In this document: piece by piece, positions 17,224 to 26,062 of the stretch
Position numbering within the stretch: the stretch's first letter is position 1
How the letters are laid out: every line of letters begins with the position of its first letter
Assembly: GCA_016720775.1 (NCBI GenBank)
Contig: JADKJX010000001.1
Location: forward strand, 558,001-622,000
Direction of reading: 5' to 3'
DNA: 64,000 bases
Source of the DNA: Chitinophagaceae bacterium
Lineage (GTDB): Bacteria > Bacteroidota > Bacteroidia > Chitinophagales > Chitinophagaceae
The notes under the pieces: generated by a model
Database searches by the model: none
What the model saw: the letters and a program-made list of their open reading frames with translations, nothing else
Told to the model about the DNA's origin: nothing
Position numbers and translations under genes: made by a program

Positions 17224-18279
17224 TTATAAATTCGCTGTCTTTAATTTTTTTGGGATCTTGATGTCAAAACTCATCGCATTGCCGTTACGTGTTGCTTTGA
17301 TATTATAAGATGCCTTGTCGGCATTTTCTTGTAACTGATCTCTTGCTTCATCTGTATTTGAAACTTTTTCACCACCGATCTCGGTAAGAATATCTTCTTT
17401 CTTAAGCCCTGCTTTATCGGCAGGCGAATCTTTATCTACATCCAGCACTTTCACGCCTTTACCATCTTCCGTGTCTTGTATCTTCAAACCAAGTTTTTGC
17501 TGGCGGGGATACATATCTCCAAAATAGTTGTAGCCCTCTCCCAGGCCGTATGCTTTTGGAAAGGTCTCACCAAAATTCTTATCATTCCATACTTCTGTTT
17601 TCGGCATACGTGGGATGGTATATGCTCTTGCCATTCCATCGGGTCCGGTAAAGGAATATGCCATAGCGCCTGAGGCTTTGGTTTCTCCTAAAACAGCTTT
17701 AACTGAATTTTCTTTACCATCCCTTTTATAGTACACTTTCACCTCATCTTTTGGTTTCTGTCCTGATATGGCATCATACAGAGTTCCGGAATCATCAATT
17801 TTTGTCTCGCCAATTTTAGTAATGATATCACCAACCTTAAGCCCTGCTTTTTCAGCGGCGCTTTCTTTAGTTACCATTGTAATTTTAGCACCACCATCCT
17901 CGGCACGTTCTGTGGTTACTCCCAAAAATGCACGGCTTTCTGCATTGTCATCACTCCAAAAACCGCTGAATCCATCAAAAGCATCTGGTGAAACTTTGTA
18001 ACGCATATTGCCTTTTCCATCCCGGATGATGATATTCCTGCGGTTGATGGTGATCTCATCGTCTTTAAATTCCGAAATGGGTTTTCCGTTGATGGTTACT
18101 TTGTCACCCTTGGTCTCAATGATGATCTTTGTGTCTTTATCCCCTTTTTTGCGGATGATGATCTCCTGGCTTTCTTTGGAACCCTTTTCACCCTTATCGC
18201 CTTTTTCGTCCTGTGCGGTTACGGCCAGGCTCAGGCAGGTAAGCCCCGCTACTGCTGCAATTAATAATAATTTTTTCAT
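17224..18279 (-). CDS. Periplasmic protein with two PDZ domains
   Basis: The start chosen is the ATG at 18279, giving MKKLLLIAAVAGL and a clean signal peptide ending VTAQ; an upstream TTG at 18327 would only bury that signal. After a charged region (GDKGEKGSKESQE) there are two PDZ domains. The first (AFLGVTTER to about EVKVYYKRDGKE) contains ESAAEKAGLKVGDIITKIG and the second (KLGLKIQD to IKATRNG) contains DSPADKAGLKKEDILTEIG. No protease domain of the DegP or CtpA type is attached, so it is probably a binding or scaffold protein of the periplasm. Both PDZ repeats carry the usual G-L-ligand loop and D-x-I motif. It is monocistronic, with its own terminator. Confidence 0.85.
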   Translation of the reverse strand: MKKLLLIAAVAGLTCLSLAVTAQDEKGDKGEKGSKESQEIIIRKKGDKDTKIIIETKGDKVTINGKPISEFKDDEITINRRNIIIRDGKGNMRYKVSPDAFDGFSGFWSDDNAESRAFLGVTTERAEDGGAKITMVTKESAAEKAGLKVGDIITKIGETKIDDSGTLYDAISGQKPKDEVKVYYKRDGKENSVKAVLGETKASGAMAYSFTGPDGMARAYTIPRMPKTEVWNDKNFGETFPKAYGLGEGYNYFGDMYPRQQKLGLKIQDTEDGKGVKVLDVDKDSPADKAGLKKEDILTEIGGEKVSNTDEARDQLQENADKASYNIKATRNGNAMSFDIKIPKKLKTANL

Positions 18280-18388
18280 GCTGTTCTTTTTAATGTACGA
18301 AGTGTTTAGTAGGTCAAATGTAGACAAGATTTTTGAATTACGAAATATTTCGCAGATAATATTTTTCCTTTAACAATATTTTGAGATT

Positions 18389-18420
18389 TTGCCACAGATG
18401 GCGCAGAAGCACAGAAAGGA
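18389..18420. repeat. Dispersed low-complexity word, intergenic
   Basis: A run of related words GCCACAGATGGCGCAGAAG and CACAGAAAGGAAG lies between the PDZ gene and the GNAT gene. I recall similar words scattered in Bacteroidota intergenic DNA; there is no evident coding role here. Confidence 0.35.
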
Positions 18421-18444
18421 AGTCTGATTATTTTCTGTAGCCCG

Positions 18445-18957
18445 TTATGAGTTGTGATTAGATTTGGTATAGGTTCTTACTGGGCAGTCATCAATAATAC
18501 CTTCGCTGATGAAATCCATTCCTATCTTTTCCAGCACTTTAATGGAAGCGATGTTTTCAATATGTGCCCTGCCGGTGATCAATTTAAGATTCAGGACTTT
18601 GAAACCATGATCTAAAGTATGCTTCGCTGCTTCGGTGGCATAGCCCTTACCCCAGGCTTTTTGCATGAGCCGATAGCCCAGGTCGATCTCATCCCTCTCG
18701 GGTAGGTATTTTAAACCGCACCAGCCAATGAATTCATTGTTCTCTTTTATATGTATGGCCCAGCGGCCCAGGTTTTTTTTGTATTGAGGCAGGATAATGT
18801 CTTTAATAATCTTTTCTGCCTGCTCTGCTGTTTTTAAAGTTGGTTCATGCACATACTTTACAATTTCGGGATCGCTGTTGAGTTCTAATATCAATGGGGC
18901 ATCTGCTTCGGTGAATTGACGAAGAAAGAGACGGGGGGTTTGAAAGATGATATCCAT
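18445..18957 (-). CDS. GNAT-family N-acetyltransferase, RimJ/RimL-like
   Basis: A 170-residue cytoplasmic protein with the Acetyltransf_3 pattern: TPRLFLRQFTEADAPLILELNSDPEIVKYVH at the start, the WCGLKYLPERDEIDLGYRLMQKAWGKGYATEA acetyl-CoA loop (the R/Q-x-x-G-x-G/A site), and NIASIKVLEKIGMDF near the end. These enzymes transfer acetyl groups to N-termini of ribosomal proteins or to small amines; the exact target cannot be read. Its start is well fixed by the conserved first strand. Confidence 0.9.
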   Translation of the reverse strand: MDIIFQTPRLFLRQFTEADAPLILELNSDPEIVKYVHEPTLKTAEQAEKIIKDIILPQYKKNLGRWAIHIKENNEFIGWCGLKYLPERDEIDLGYRLMQKAWGKGYATEAAKHTLDHGFKVLNLKLITGRAHIENIASIKVLEKIGMDFISEGIIDDCPVRTYTKSNHNS

Positions 18958-19041
18958 GAATTGATATAAATATAGCTAAGAACTGAAAGGGAAAAGGAGG
19001 GATGGCTGATACTATTTAATCTCTATCTCTCTTTAGTGCTC

Positions 19042-21684
19042 TTAGCTTATTAATGATTTCACCTTCTCAATCACTCCCTTCAGATTGCTCACATCCTGTC
19101 CGCCGGCAGTAGCCAGGTTCTTTTGTCCGCCGCCACCGCCTTTAATTAAACCAGACACGTGTTCTTTGATGATCTTCCCTGCGTCTAAATTTTTAGCAAC
19201 CACCACCGTATCGGAAATGCTGATGGCAACATGTGCCTTACCATCTATATTGCTGCAAAGAACCACTACATGGTCGTGCAGGTGATGCTTCAGGTCGAAG
19301 CAGAGTTTTTTGAGTGCATCGGCATTGGGCACTTCAATGATGTCGCCGATGAAGGTTACGTTATTGATGATCTCGTCTTTCTGCATCAGTTCATTGCGGA
19401 TGCCAACCAATTGCCTTGCTTCCAGGCTTTCTATTCTTTTTTGATGGGTAGAATTTTCGGTCAACAAATTCTCTACAGACTTATTAAGATCAGCAGGATT
19501 TTTTAATAAGCCACGAATGGCACTAATTTCCACGAATGTGTTATTGACATACTCTTCTGCTGCAGCGCCACAAACGGCTTCAATACGCCGAACGCCGGCA
19601 GCCACTGCTCCTTCGCTTTTTATTTTGAAAAGCCCCAATTCGCCGGTACTACCCACATGGGTACCGCCGCATAACTCGATGGAGTAATTGGGATCCATGA
19701 TCACTACCCGAACCACATCGCCGTATTTTTCACCAAACAAAGCCATGGCGCCCAACTTTGTCGCTTCTTCCTTGGGCATTGATTTTATTACCACTGGAAT
19801 ATTCTCCCTGATCTTTTCATTTACTAATTTTTCTACCGCAGCAATTTCTGCATCGGTCATCTTTGCAAAATGGTTGAAGTCGAAACGCAGGTGCTCTTCA
19901 TTAACCAGGCTTCCTTTTTGTGCTACATGGGTGCCTAATACATTCCGTAGGGCTGCATGCATTAAATGTGTTACGCTGTGATGAACCGTGATGTGTTTTC
20001 TCCTGGCACCATCAACTTTTGCAATTGCTTCACCATTCATATCCGCCGCAATGGTTTCTGCAAAATGGATGATGAGGTCATTTTCTTTTTTGGTATCGAT
20101 GATAGTTAATAGTTCATTGTTGATGGTTAATAGCCCGGTATCTCCGACCTGGCCGCCGCTTTCCGCATAGAAAGGGGTGGTATCTAAAATGATCTGGTAA
20201 AGTGTTTTGCTCTTTGCTTTAACCTTTCTGTATTTAACGATCCTGGATTTTGTTTCCAGTGAATCATATCCAACAAAGCCCGTGTTTCGACTTCGCTCAA
20301 CACTACCGGCCTTACTTCCTTCGACTTCGCTCAGGACGGTGATCCAGTCTTCGGTTTCTAAAGTAGTGGCAGCACGTGAACGGTCTTTTTGCTGTTTCAT
20401 TTCAATTTCAAAACCTTTCTCATCTACATTCAATCCTTTTTCACCTGCAACCAGTTTGGTCAGGTCGAGCGGGAAACCAAATGTGTCATAAAGCTTAAAT
20501 GCTTCTTCTCCTGAAATATCACGTGAAGCCTCATTGAGCATGGATAAACCTTTGTCCACCGTTTTTAAAAATGCATCTTCTTCTTCCTTCACCACCTTAG
20601 TTACAAAATCCAGTTGTTGGATTAACTCCGGAAAAACATGTTCAAATTGCTTTGCCAGTACGGGCAACAGTTGATGCAGCAATGGCTGCTTGTAATCCAA
20701 GTAAGAGTAATAATAACGAACGGCTCTTCTCAATATCCTTCTTATCACATAACCGGCACCAGTATTGGAAGGCAATTGTCCATCGGCAATGGTAAAACTG
20801 ATGGCCCTGATATGATCGGCTATCACCCGGAAGGCGACAGCCTGCTTAGAATCACTGCCATCATATTTTTTATGTACTATTTTTTCTGTAGCTGAAATAG
20901 TGCCGCTGAAAATATCTGTATCGTAATTGGAAGTTTTATTCTGCAACACCCTTACCAGTCTCTCCAGGCCCATCCCGGTATCTACATGAGTAGCGGCAAG
21001 AGGTTCCAGGGTTCCGTCTTTTTTACGGTTGAACTGGATAAATACATTATTCCAGATCTCGATCACCTGCGGGTGGTCTTTGTTAACCAGGTCTTTTCCC
21101 GGGATTTTTTTTCTTTCTTCATCAGAACGGCAGTCTACATGAATTTCACTGCACGGACCGCATGGACCTGTATCGCCCATCTCCCAGAAATTATCTTTTT
21201 TATTTCCAAATACAATGTGGTCTTCCGGCAAAAACTCTTTCCATTTTTGCAGTGCAATTACAGAAGCAGGCAATCCTTCTTTTTCATCTCCTTCAAATAC
21301 GGTAGCATACAGGCGGTCTTTTGGGAGTTTGAAAACTTCAGTAAGTAATTCCCAACTCCAGCTGATGGCTTCTTTTTTAAAGTAATCGCCAAAACTCCAG
21401 TTGCCCAGCATTTCAAACATGGTATGGTGGTAGGTATCCACGCCCACTTCTTCCAGGTCGTTATGTTTGCCACTCACCCGCAGGCATTTTTGTGTATCGG
21501 CCACCCTGCCGTAAGGCGGCATTTTATCCCCCAGGAAATATTCTTTAAACTGGTTCATACCGGCATTGGTAAATAAAAGGGTAGGATCATTTTTTATCAC
21601 GATGGGTGCCGAAGGAACTATTGTATGGCCCTTCGATCTGAAAAAATCAAGAAATTGTTGTCGTATCTCAGCGCTCGTCATCAT
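19042..21684 (-). CDS. alaS: Alanyl-tRNA synthetase with two in-frame repeat words
   Basis: An 880-residue AlaRS. Present are the class II catalytic domain (IVPSAPIVIKNDPTLLFTNAGMNQFK, GNWSFGDYFKKEA, DTGMGLERLVRVLQ), the tRNA-binding region, the editing domain with HHSVTHLMHAAL and CGGTHVGSTGELG zinc/editing residues, and the Gly-rich C-Ala domain (KGGGGGQKNLATAGGQD). It charges tRNA(Ala) and clears Ser/Gly mischarges. Between the catalytic and editing parts the chain carries LSEVEGSKAGSVERSRN (DNA 20284-20336) and later LLTINNELLTI (20101-20133). Both are translations of short repeat words rather than conserved AlaRS sequence. They lie in linker positions, so function is probably kept. The start is one of two adjacent ATGs (21684 or 21681). 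Confidence 0.97.
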   Translation of the reverse strand: MMTSAEIRQQFLDFFRSKGHTIVPSAPIVIKNDPTLLFTNAGMNQFKEYFLGDKMPPYGRVADTQKCLRVSGKHNDLEEVGVDTYHHTMFEMLGNWSFGDYFKKEAISWSWELLTEVFKLPKDRLYATVFEGDEKEGLPASVIALQKWKEFLPEDHIVFGNKKDNFWEMGDTGPCGPCSEIHVDCRSDEERKKIPGKDLVNKDHPQVIEIWNNVFIQFNRKKDGTLEPLAATHVDTGMGLERLVRVLQNKTSNYDTDIFSGTISATEKIVHKKYDGSDSKQAVAFRVIADHIRAISFTIADGQLPSNTGAGYVIRRILRRAVRYYYSYLDYKQPLLHQLLPVLAKQFEHVFPELIQQLDFVTKVVKEEEDAFLKTVDKGLSMLNEASRDISGEEAFKLYDTFGFPLDLTKLVAGEKGLNVDEKGFEIEMKQQKDRSRAATTLETEDWITVLSEVEGSKAGSVERSRNTGFVGYDSLETKSRIVKYRKVKAKSKTLYQIILDTTPFYAESGGQVGDTGLLTINNELLTIIDTKKENDLIIHFAETIAADMNGEAIAKVDGARRKHITVHHSVTHLMHAALRNVLGTHVAQKGSLVNEEHLRFDFNHFAKMTDAEIAAVEKLVNEKIRENIPVVIKSMPKEEATKLGAMALFGEKYGDVVRVVIMDPNYSIELCGGTHVGSTGELGLFKIKSEGAVAAGVRRIEAVCGAAAEEYVNNTFVEISAIRGLLKNPADLNKSVENLLTENSTHQKRIESLEARQLVGIRNELMQKDEIINNVTFIGDIIEVPNADALKKLCFDLKHHLHDHVVVLCSNIDGKAHVAISISDTVVVAKNLDAGKIIKEHVSGLIKGGGGGQKNLATAGGQDVSNLKGVIEKVKSLIS
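20101..20133. repeat. AT-rich tandem word inside alaS
   Basis: A TAGTTAATAGTTCATTG word followed by TTGATGGTTAATAG, made of variants of GTTAATAG/GTTGATGG, is read in frame as LLTINNELLTI on the minus strand. A similar word occurs intergenically at about 47155. Confidence 0.45.
20284..20336. repeat. Direct repeat TTCGACTTCGCTCA x2 inside alaS
   Basis: TTCGACTTCGCTCA occurs at 20286-20299 and again at 20320-20333, separated by a 20-base spacer (CACTACCGGCCTTAC is part of it). On the minus strand it is read in frame as LSEVEGSKAGSVERSR. The paired layout resembles a small mobile or palindromic-type repeat rather than AlaRS sequence. Confidence 0.6.
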
Positions 21685-21846
21685 ATGCCAATTGTTTATA
21701 TGGGTTGATTTTTGCGATTTATGAAGCTATATTTGTGAACTTTTGTTCAGCGTGGGCAAAGGTAATAAAACAGCCTCAAGCCGCAAGGGAATGGGTTTGG
21801 GGTTTAGTAATGCTGAAAGATCCAATATCCTCATCAAAAGCTTAGC

Positions 21847-22818
21847 ATGAAAAAAATAAAATATTACTATAACACCCATACGCTTCGCTATGAGAAGCTG
21901 GTAACCCCGTTCCGGGTTAAGTTGTTACGGACATTTGGTTTTATTTCTGCAGCGCTGGTCACTTCGGCGCTTATCATATGGGCGTACACCCGATTTTTCC
22001 CCAAGGCCACCGATAAGGAGGCGCAATTAAAATACGAGGTCATACAGGATAACTATACAGCCCTGGCGGAAAAGACCAAGCTGCTGCAGCAGCAGATGGC
22101 TGAACTGGAAAAAAGAGATAACGAAGTGTACCGCTCCATTTTTGAAGCCAATCCTTTAGGCGACAGCGCCCGGACAACGATCATTGAAAAGAAAAAAGAG
22201 ATCGCCAAAGTAAACCGTATACAGGATGATGAACTGGGCAATGAGATAGCGAAGACCCTCAATAATATTTCGGCCCGTGTGGTTTACCAGTTTAAAAGTT
22301 ACGACGCCATTGAAAAACTCATCAATAACCAGGAGGCTAAATTAGCCAGTATTCCGGCTATTCAACCGGTGAGTAACAAAGAGCTGAACCGGATAGCCAG
22401 TGGTTTCGGTATGCGCATTCACCCGATCTATGGTATTGCCAAAATGCACAGCGGACTTGATTTTACAGCGCCGCAGGGAACGCCCATTTATGCCACAGGC
22501 GATGGGGTTGTTAGTACAGCTGAATTCGGTACCGGCACCGGTAACCATGTCATCATCAATCATGGATACGGGTATGAGACCGAGTATATGCATATGGTAC
22601 GTATAAAAGCAAGGGCCGGCCAACGGGTAAAGCGGGGGGAGGTAATTGGCTGGGTAGGAAGCACCGGCGCCAGTACCGGGCCGCACTGTCATTACGAAGT
22701 GCACATCAACGGCAACCCGGTTGACCCCGTTTACTTCTTCTTTAACGACCTGAATGCTGAGCAGTACGACCGGGTATTAAAAATTGCCGCTACAGGAAGT
22801 GCCAAAAGTTTTGATTAA
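21847..22818 (+). CDS. M23-family peptidoglycan endopeptidase, membrane anchored
   Basis: A 323-residue protein. It has a short cytoplasmic lead (YYYNTHTLRYEKL), a transmembrane helix (about 33-51), a coiled-coil region (about 60-170, EKTKLLQQQMAELEKRDNEVY), and then the lysostaphin-type M23 domain with the zinc motif H201-S-G-L-D205 and H280-C-H282. All zinc ligands are present, so it should be active on peptide crosslinks, unlike degenerate EnvC-type activators. It is divergent from alaS and only nine bases before the MerR-type gene, an arrangement I recall as common in Bacteroidota. Confidence 0.92.
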   Translation: MKKIKYYYNTHTLRYEKLVTPFRVKLLRTFGFISAALVTSALIIWAYTRFFPKATDKEAQLKYEVIQDNYTALAEKTKLLQQQMAELEKRDNEVYRSIFEANPLGDSARTTIIEKKKEIAKVNRIQDDELGNEIAKTLNNISARVVYQFKSYDAIEKLINNQEAKLASIPAIQPVSNKELNRIASGFGMRIHPIYGIAKMHSGLDFTAPQGTPIYATGDGVVSTAEFGTGTGNHVIINHGYGYETEYMHMVRIKARAGQRVKRGEVIGWVGSTGASTGPHCHYEVHINGNPVDPVYFFFNDLNAEQYDRVLKIAATGSAKSFD

Positions 22819-22826
22819 TTTTAATT

Positions 22827-23348
22827 ATGCCACTTAATCAGATATCATTCGCTTTTGATGAAGCACCGGTTGCAGAAAAGCCGGTTAAAAAAATTGTTGT
22901 TGCTGAAAAGCCTTCACCTGTTTCTGAAAAAATAAAAGTAAAGGCCGATAATAAAAAGCAAACAAGAGGAAGAGTATCCCTTAAAGAAATGGATGCAGGG
23001 GCCGACCTGATAGAGATACCGGAAGATGATATCCTGTTTCAAAAAAATTATTACTCCATCGGCCTGGTGGCAGAAATGTTTAAAGTGAACCAGTCGCTGA
23101 TACGTTTGTGGGAAAATGAATTTGATATTTTAAAGCCCCGCAAAAATGGAAAGGGCGATCGTCTTTTCCGTCCAGAAGACATCAAGAACCTGAAACTTAT
23201 CTTTCACCTGCTGCGTGAGCGGAAGTATACCATGGAAGGCGCCAAAGAATTTCTTAAGCAGAATAAACGGGCCGAAGAAAAATTCCAGCTGATAGAATCG
23301 CTGAAAAAACTGAAGGGGTTCTTAAATGAATTCAAGGCGGACTTATAA
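22827..23348 (+). CDS. MerR-family transcriptional regulator
   Basis: A 173-residue protein. After a low-complexity, Lys-rich N-terminal 60 residues, a MerR winged-helix domain follows: YYSIGLVAEMFKVNQSLIRLWENEFDILKPRKNGKGDRLFRPEDIKNLKLI, then a short dimerisation helix (ERKYTMEGAKEFLKQN). No cysteine sensor or large effector domain is present. It is probably co-transcribed with the M23 gene. The target promoters are unknown. Confidence 0.9.
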   Translation: MPLNQISFAFDEAPVAEKPVKKIVVAEKPSPVSEKIKVKADNKKQTRGRVSLKEMDAGADLIEIPEDDILFQKNYYSIGLVAEMFKVNQSLIRLWENEFDILKPRKNGKGDRLFRPEDIKNLKLIFHLLRERKYTMEGAKEFLKQNKRAEEKFQLIESLKKLKGFLNEFKADL

Positions 23349-23370
23349 CCAGCCCTTAACAAAATTGATT

Positions 23371-23400
23371 TTTGTTGCGCCCCATTCAACAGTACTTTAG
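23371..23400 (+). promoter_or_regulatory. Candidate Bacteroidota promoter for the thioredoxin-fold gene
   Basis: TTTG at 23371-23374 and TACTTTAG at 23393-23400 with an 18-base spacer match the -33/-7 consensus with one mismatch (A for T in the -7 box). It lies about 33 bases before the ATG at 23433. Confidence 0.5.
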
Positions 23401-23432
23401 CATTCTTAATTTTCACTAATCAAATTTCCCGG

Positions 23433-23948
23433 ATGAAATTTTTAGCAACCCTGTTATTTTCCAGCCTGCTTGCATTCAATGGATACGGCCAGGCCCAGTA
23501 CGAGATAAGCCAGGATGAAAAACATCCGGAAGTGAAAGTGCTGAGAGGTATCGTAAATAAATATCTTGTCCAGAATGATACGGCATTCAGGTGGTATACA
23601 CAGAGCCAGGGTTACTATAACCCCGATACGGCCACGCTGAATGCATTTGAAAGAACAAAAGGAAAAGTACAGTACGTGGTCTTTGGCGGCACCTGGTGTG
23701 AGGACACCCAGTTTATTATACCTAAATTTTTCAAGATACAGGAGAAGAGCGGTGTGCCGGATGATGCGGTAACTTTTTTTGGGGTGAACCGGGCGAAAAG
23801 ATCCTTAGGCAGCATATCCAGTGCATTTAATGTTACGCTTGTTCCCACCATCATTGTGATGAAAGACGGAAAGGAGATCGGCCGTGTGGTGGAGTATGGA
23901 AAAACAGGTAAGTGGGATAAGGAACTGGTGGATATCCTGAATCAGTAA
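23433..23948 (+). CDS. Secreted thioredoxin-fold protein with a single active-site cysteine
   Basis: A 171-residue protein with a signal peptide (MKFLATLLFSSLLAFNGYGQ). The thioredoxin fold is shown by VVFGGTWCEDTQFIIPKFF, the central strand DAVTFFGVNR, the cis-Pro loop TLVPTIIVMKDGKEIGRVVEYG and a terminal helix. The usual CxxC is reduced to one Cys (WCEDT), so it cannot form the standard redox disulfide; it may bind or glutathionylate partners, or act as a monothiol enzyme. Its own promoter candidate lies upstream and the gene is convergent with the propeller-protein gene, its stop abutting that gene's stop. Confidence 0.8.
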   Translation: MKFLATLLFSSLLAFNGYGQAQYEISQDEKHPEVKVLRGIVNKYLVQNDTAFRWYTQSQGYYNPDTATLNAFERTKGKVQYVVFGGTWCEDTQFIIPKFFKIQEKSGVPDDAVTFFGVNRAKRSLGSISSAFNVTLVPTIIVMKDGKEIGRVVEYGKTGKWDKELVDILNQ

Positions 23949-24782
23949 TTATTTGATCTCATAAATATCGATCCCATCGCTTTTTAATAAATAGATCTTC
24001 CGGTTCATTGCCTTAATGGCAAGATAGTCTCCAAAAAAAACAGGAAGCCTGTATTCTTTTAACTGGAGAGAACTCAGTTCATAGCTGTAAAGTTTTCCAT
24101 CATCAAATCCATACATGGTCTTGCCCGATACTTCCACGTTGTTCCATTTCAGAAAAGGCAACCGGTTTTTAAATGAGCCATAGTAATCAAAAATGTAAAA
24201 CCCTTTTTCCGGATCATAGAGGTAAACAAAATTATCCCGGTCGATGATCTTTACGGGAGACGGCACGGTATCAAACAGCAGCCGCCAGCCGATGCTTTCC
24301 TGCAGCAGTTTTCCCTGCTCATCAATCTTCTTCAACTTGAAATCCTCTTCATCAAAAAGCCAGATATTGTTGTCGTAAGAGAGGGCGAGGCTATTGACAA
24401 GGAAAATATTCTGGGTTCGCAGGTTGACGGTATTCCGCATGGTAAGTAAACGGTCGAGTGTTACAATGGTTGAAAAATTCTTATAGTAAAGCAGCACTTT
24501 CAGCGGATTGGTTACATCAATGCTGTACGGGTTGCCATACCGCTTTACATCATTAAATACAGCGATGGAATCCCCGTTCCCGTTGATCTTCTTAAGCCGG
24601 TTGTTATCGGTGATGAGATAAATATTATCGAGATTATCTACGCTGAAATAAGAATAATTGCCCTTGATGGTTTTCAGGAATTTAAAAGCAGAATCGCTTT
24701 GTGCAGTAGTTGCCACGGGTATTGCCACAGAAACACAGATGAACAGAAACAGGTATTTTAATTGTAGCTTTTTCAATATCAT
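23949..24782 (-). CDS. Secreted beta-propeller-like protein of unknown function
   Basis: The start is the ATG at 24782 (MILKKLQLKYLFLFICV), which gives a good signal peptide ending TTAQ; an in-frame TTG twelve bases upstream is less likely. The mature part (about 250 residues) consists of repeated short beta-strands with aromatic/Asp turns (YFSVDNLDNIYLITDNNRLKK, SLALSYDNNIWLFDEEDFKLKK, IIDRDNFVYLYDPEKGFYIFD, GKTMYGFDDGKLYSYELSS), which suggests a six-bladed propeller of NHL/6-bladed type. I do not recognise a named family. It is the last gene of the ftsH-lpxH run. Confidence 0.7.
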   Translation of the reverse strand: MILKKLQLKYLFLFICVSVAIPVATTAQSDSAFKFLKTIKGNYSYFSVDNLDNIYLITDNNRLKKINGNGDSIAVFNDVKRYGNPYSIDVTNPLKVLLYYKNFSTIVTLDRLLTMRNTVNLRTQNIFLVNSLALSYDNNIWLFDEEDFKLKKIDEQGKLLQESIGWRLLFDTVPSPVKIIDRDNFVYLYDPEKGFYIFDYYGSFKNRLPFLKWNNVEVSGKTMYGFDDGKLYSYELSSLQLKEYRLPVFFGDYLAIKAMNRKIYLLKSDGIDIYEIK

Positions 24783-24810
24783 GTTATTTATCAAAACCAG
24801 ATCTGCTGCC

Positions 24811-24835
24811 TGTTCCCCTTTAGGGGTTAGGGGCG
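24811..24835. repeat. GC-rich dispersed word (copy 2) supplying the lpxH stop
   Basis: TGTTCCCCTTTAGGGGTTAG with GGGGC following is an imperfect palindrome similar to the copies at 7199, 40339 and 56691. On the minus strand it encodes the last residues (APNP) and the stop of lpxH. Confidence 0.55.
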
Positions 24836-25599
24836 TAGTATTTCAGTTCTAGATTCACGCCGTCAAAAACAGCATAGCTGAAATATTTTATCCAGTCGCC
24901 GAGATTGATGTACCTGCTTTCCCGATGGCTATCGGGATCACTGAGTGTAAAATCAATGGGCAGGTGCCGGTGGCCGAAAATAAAATAATTATAATGCTGT
25001 TCTTTCAAAATGTCTTTGCAATAGATGATCAGCCATTCTTTGTCTTCTCCTAAAAATACTTCATTGCTTTGCCCGGTCTGTGCCCTGCTTCTACGGCTGA
25101 AGTAATTTGCAATACCCATGCCGATAAATGGCGGCAGTATCCCAAAAAGCCAGTTGCAGGCCTTGTTTCGGAAGATCTTTTTGATGAATTTATAACCATG
25201 ATCTCCGGGTCCGAGGCCATCGCCATGCCCTACTAAAAATTTCTTCTGGCTGAATTCGAAAGGAACGGGTTCAAAATAAACAGGGATATTAAGTTCTTTC
25301 TGAAAATAGTCTTTCATCCACATATCGTGGTTGCCAACAAAAAAATGAACGGGTATGCCGGCATCGGTTATTTCGGCAAGCTTACCTAATATGCGCACGT
25401 ATCCTTTTGGAACTACCTTTTTGTATTCGTACCAGAAATCGAAAAGGTCGCCCACAATGAAAATTTCGGCTGCCGTTGATTTTACTTCATCGAGAAACTG
25501 AATGATCTTTTTTTCCCTTGCAAGGCTTGCTTCGGCATTGGGTGCACCCAGGTGAAAGTCGGAAAGGAAGTAGATCTTTTTATTGGCGCTGGCTTCCAT
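24820..25599 (-). CDS. lpxH: UDP-2,3-diacylglucosamine diphosphatase (LpxH-like)
   Basis: A 259-residue calcineurin-like metallophosphoesterase. It has the full two-metal set: SDFHLG, VGDLFDFWYE, VGNHDMWM, VGHGDGLGPGD and FGHRH. The DGLGPGD segment and membrane-facing helices (WLFGILPPFIGMGIANYFSRRS) fit LpxH, which makes lipid X in lipid A assembly at the inner membrane. A LpxH-like paralogue of unknown substrate is the alternative. The last four residues and the stop come from a dispersed repeat word. The gene begins four bases after the GGCT-like gene ends. Confidence 0.88.
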   Translation of the reverse strand: MEASANKKIYFLSDFHLGAPNAEASLAREKKIIQFLDEVKSTAAEIFIVGDLFDFWYEYKKVVPKGYVRILGKLAEITDAGIPVHFFVGNHDMWMKDYFQKELNIPVYFEPVPFEFSQKKFLVGHGDGLGPGDHGYKFIKKIFRNKACNWLFGILPPFIGMGIANYFSRRSRAQTGQSNEVFLGEDKEWLIIYCKDILKEQHYNYFIFGHRHLPIDFTLSDPDSHRESRYINLGDWIKYFSYAVFDGVNLELKYYAPNP

Positions 25600-25603
25600 G
25601 ATC

Positions 25604-26032
25604 TCAGGGTTTGTTTTTTTGCTGCAGGTATTGCAACAGGTCTCCGGACTCTATTTCGGGCTTGCCCTCTACGCTGCCGTTGAACCAATATATCCAGGCG
25701 GTAACAGGTTTGCCATCCTGGTAGGAGATCACTTCTTCCCGTTTGTATGGAGGTGTTTCGCCTTCTTCTGCATTCAGTCCTTCGTAATCATCCAGCTGGC
25801 CAATGGCCCATGAAAATTCACCCGGTTCATTGATGCCGTATAATTCTCCTGAAATAAATTTTTCATCAAGCGTTGGCCGGGCCACCGGAAATTCTCCCAA
25901 GTCGTAAAGTTTGCCCTTCACAACAGCTTCTCCCAATAAATGAAAATATTTGGTGAGGTACTGGTAAACGGGATTGCGGAATCCGCTGCGCAGCGATCCG
26001 TAAACAAACAGGTTATAAATCTCTGTATTCAT
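25604..26032 (-). CDS. Gamma-glutamylcyclotransferase (GGCT/AIG2-like)
   Basis: The start at 26032 gives MNTEIYNLFVYGSLRSGFRN; the longer frame from 26062 adds ten residues without support. The YGSLR phosphate/substrate loop, the GELYGINEPGEFSWAIGQLDDYEG segment with the catalytic Glu region, and a beta-barrel fold identify the GGCT superfamily, which opens gamma-glutamyl bonds to make 5-oxoproline. About 142 residues is normal. It lies between the LUD gene and lpxH on one transcript. Confidence 0.85.
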   Translation of the reverse strand: MNTEIYNLFVYGSLRSGFRNPVYQYLTKYFHLLGEAVVKGKLYDLGEFPVARPTLDEKFISGELYGINEPGEFSWAIGQLDDYEGLNAEEGETPPYKREEVISYQDGKPVTAWIYWFNGSVEGKPEIESGDLLQYLQQKNKP

Positions 26033-26062
26033 CTTGCAATAAAGATACTTGTAAAAAAGCAA

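Noticed and set aside
24782..24794. TTG start for the propeller protein
   Set aside because: An ATG twelve bases later gives a better signal peptide and no conserved residue is lost.
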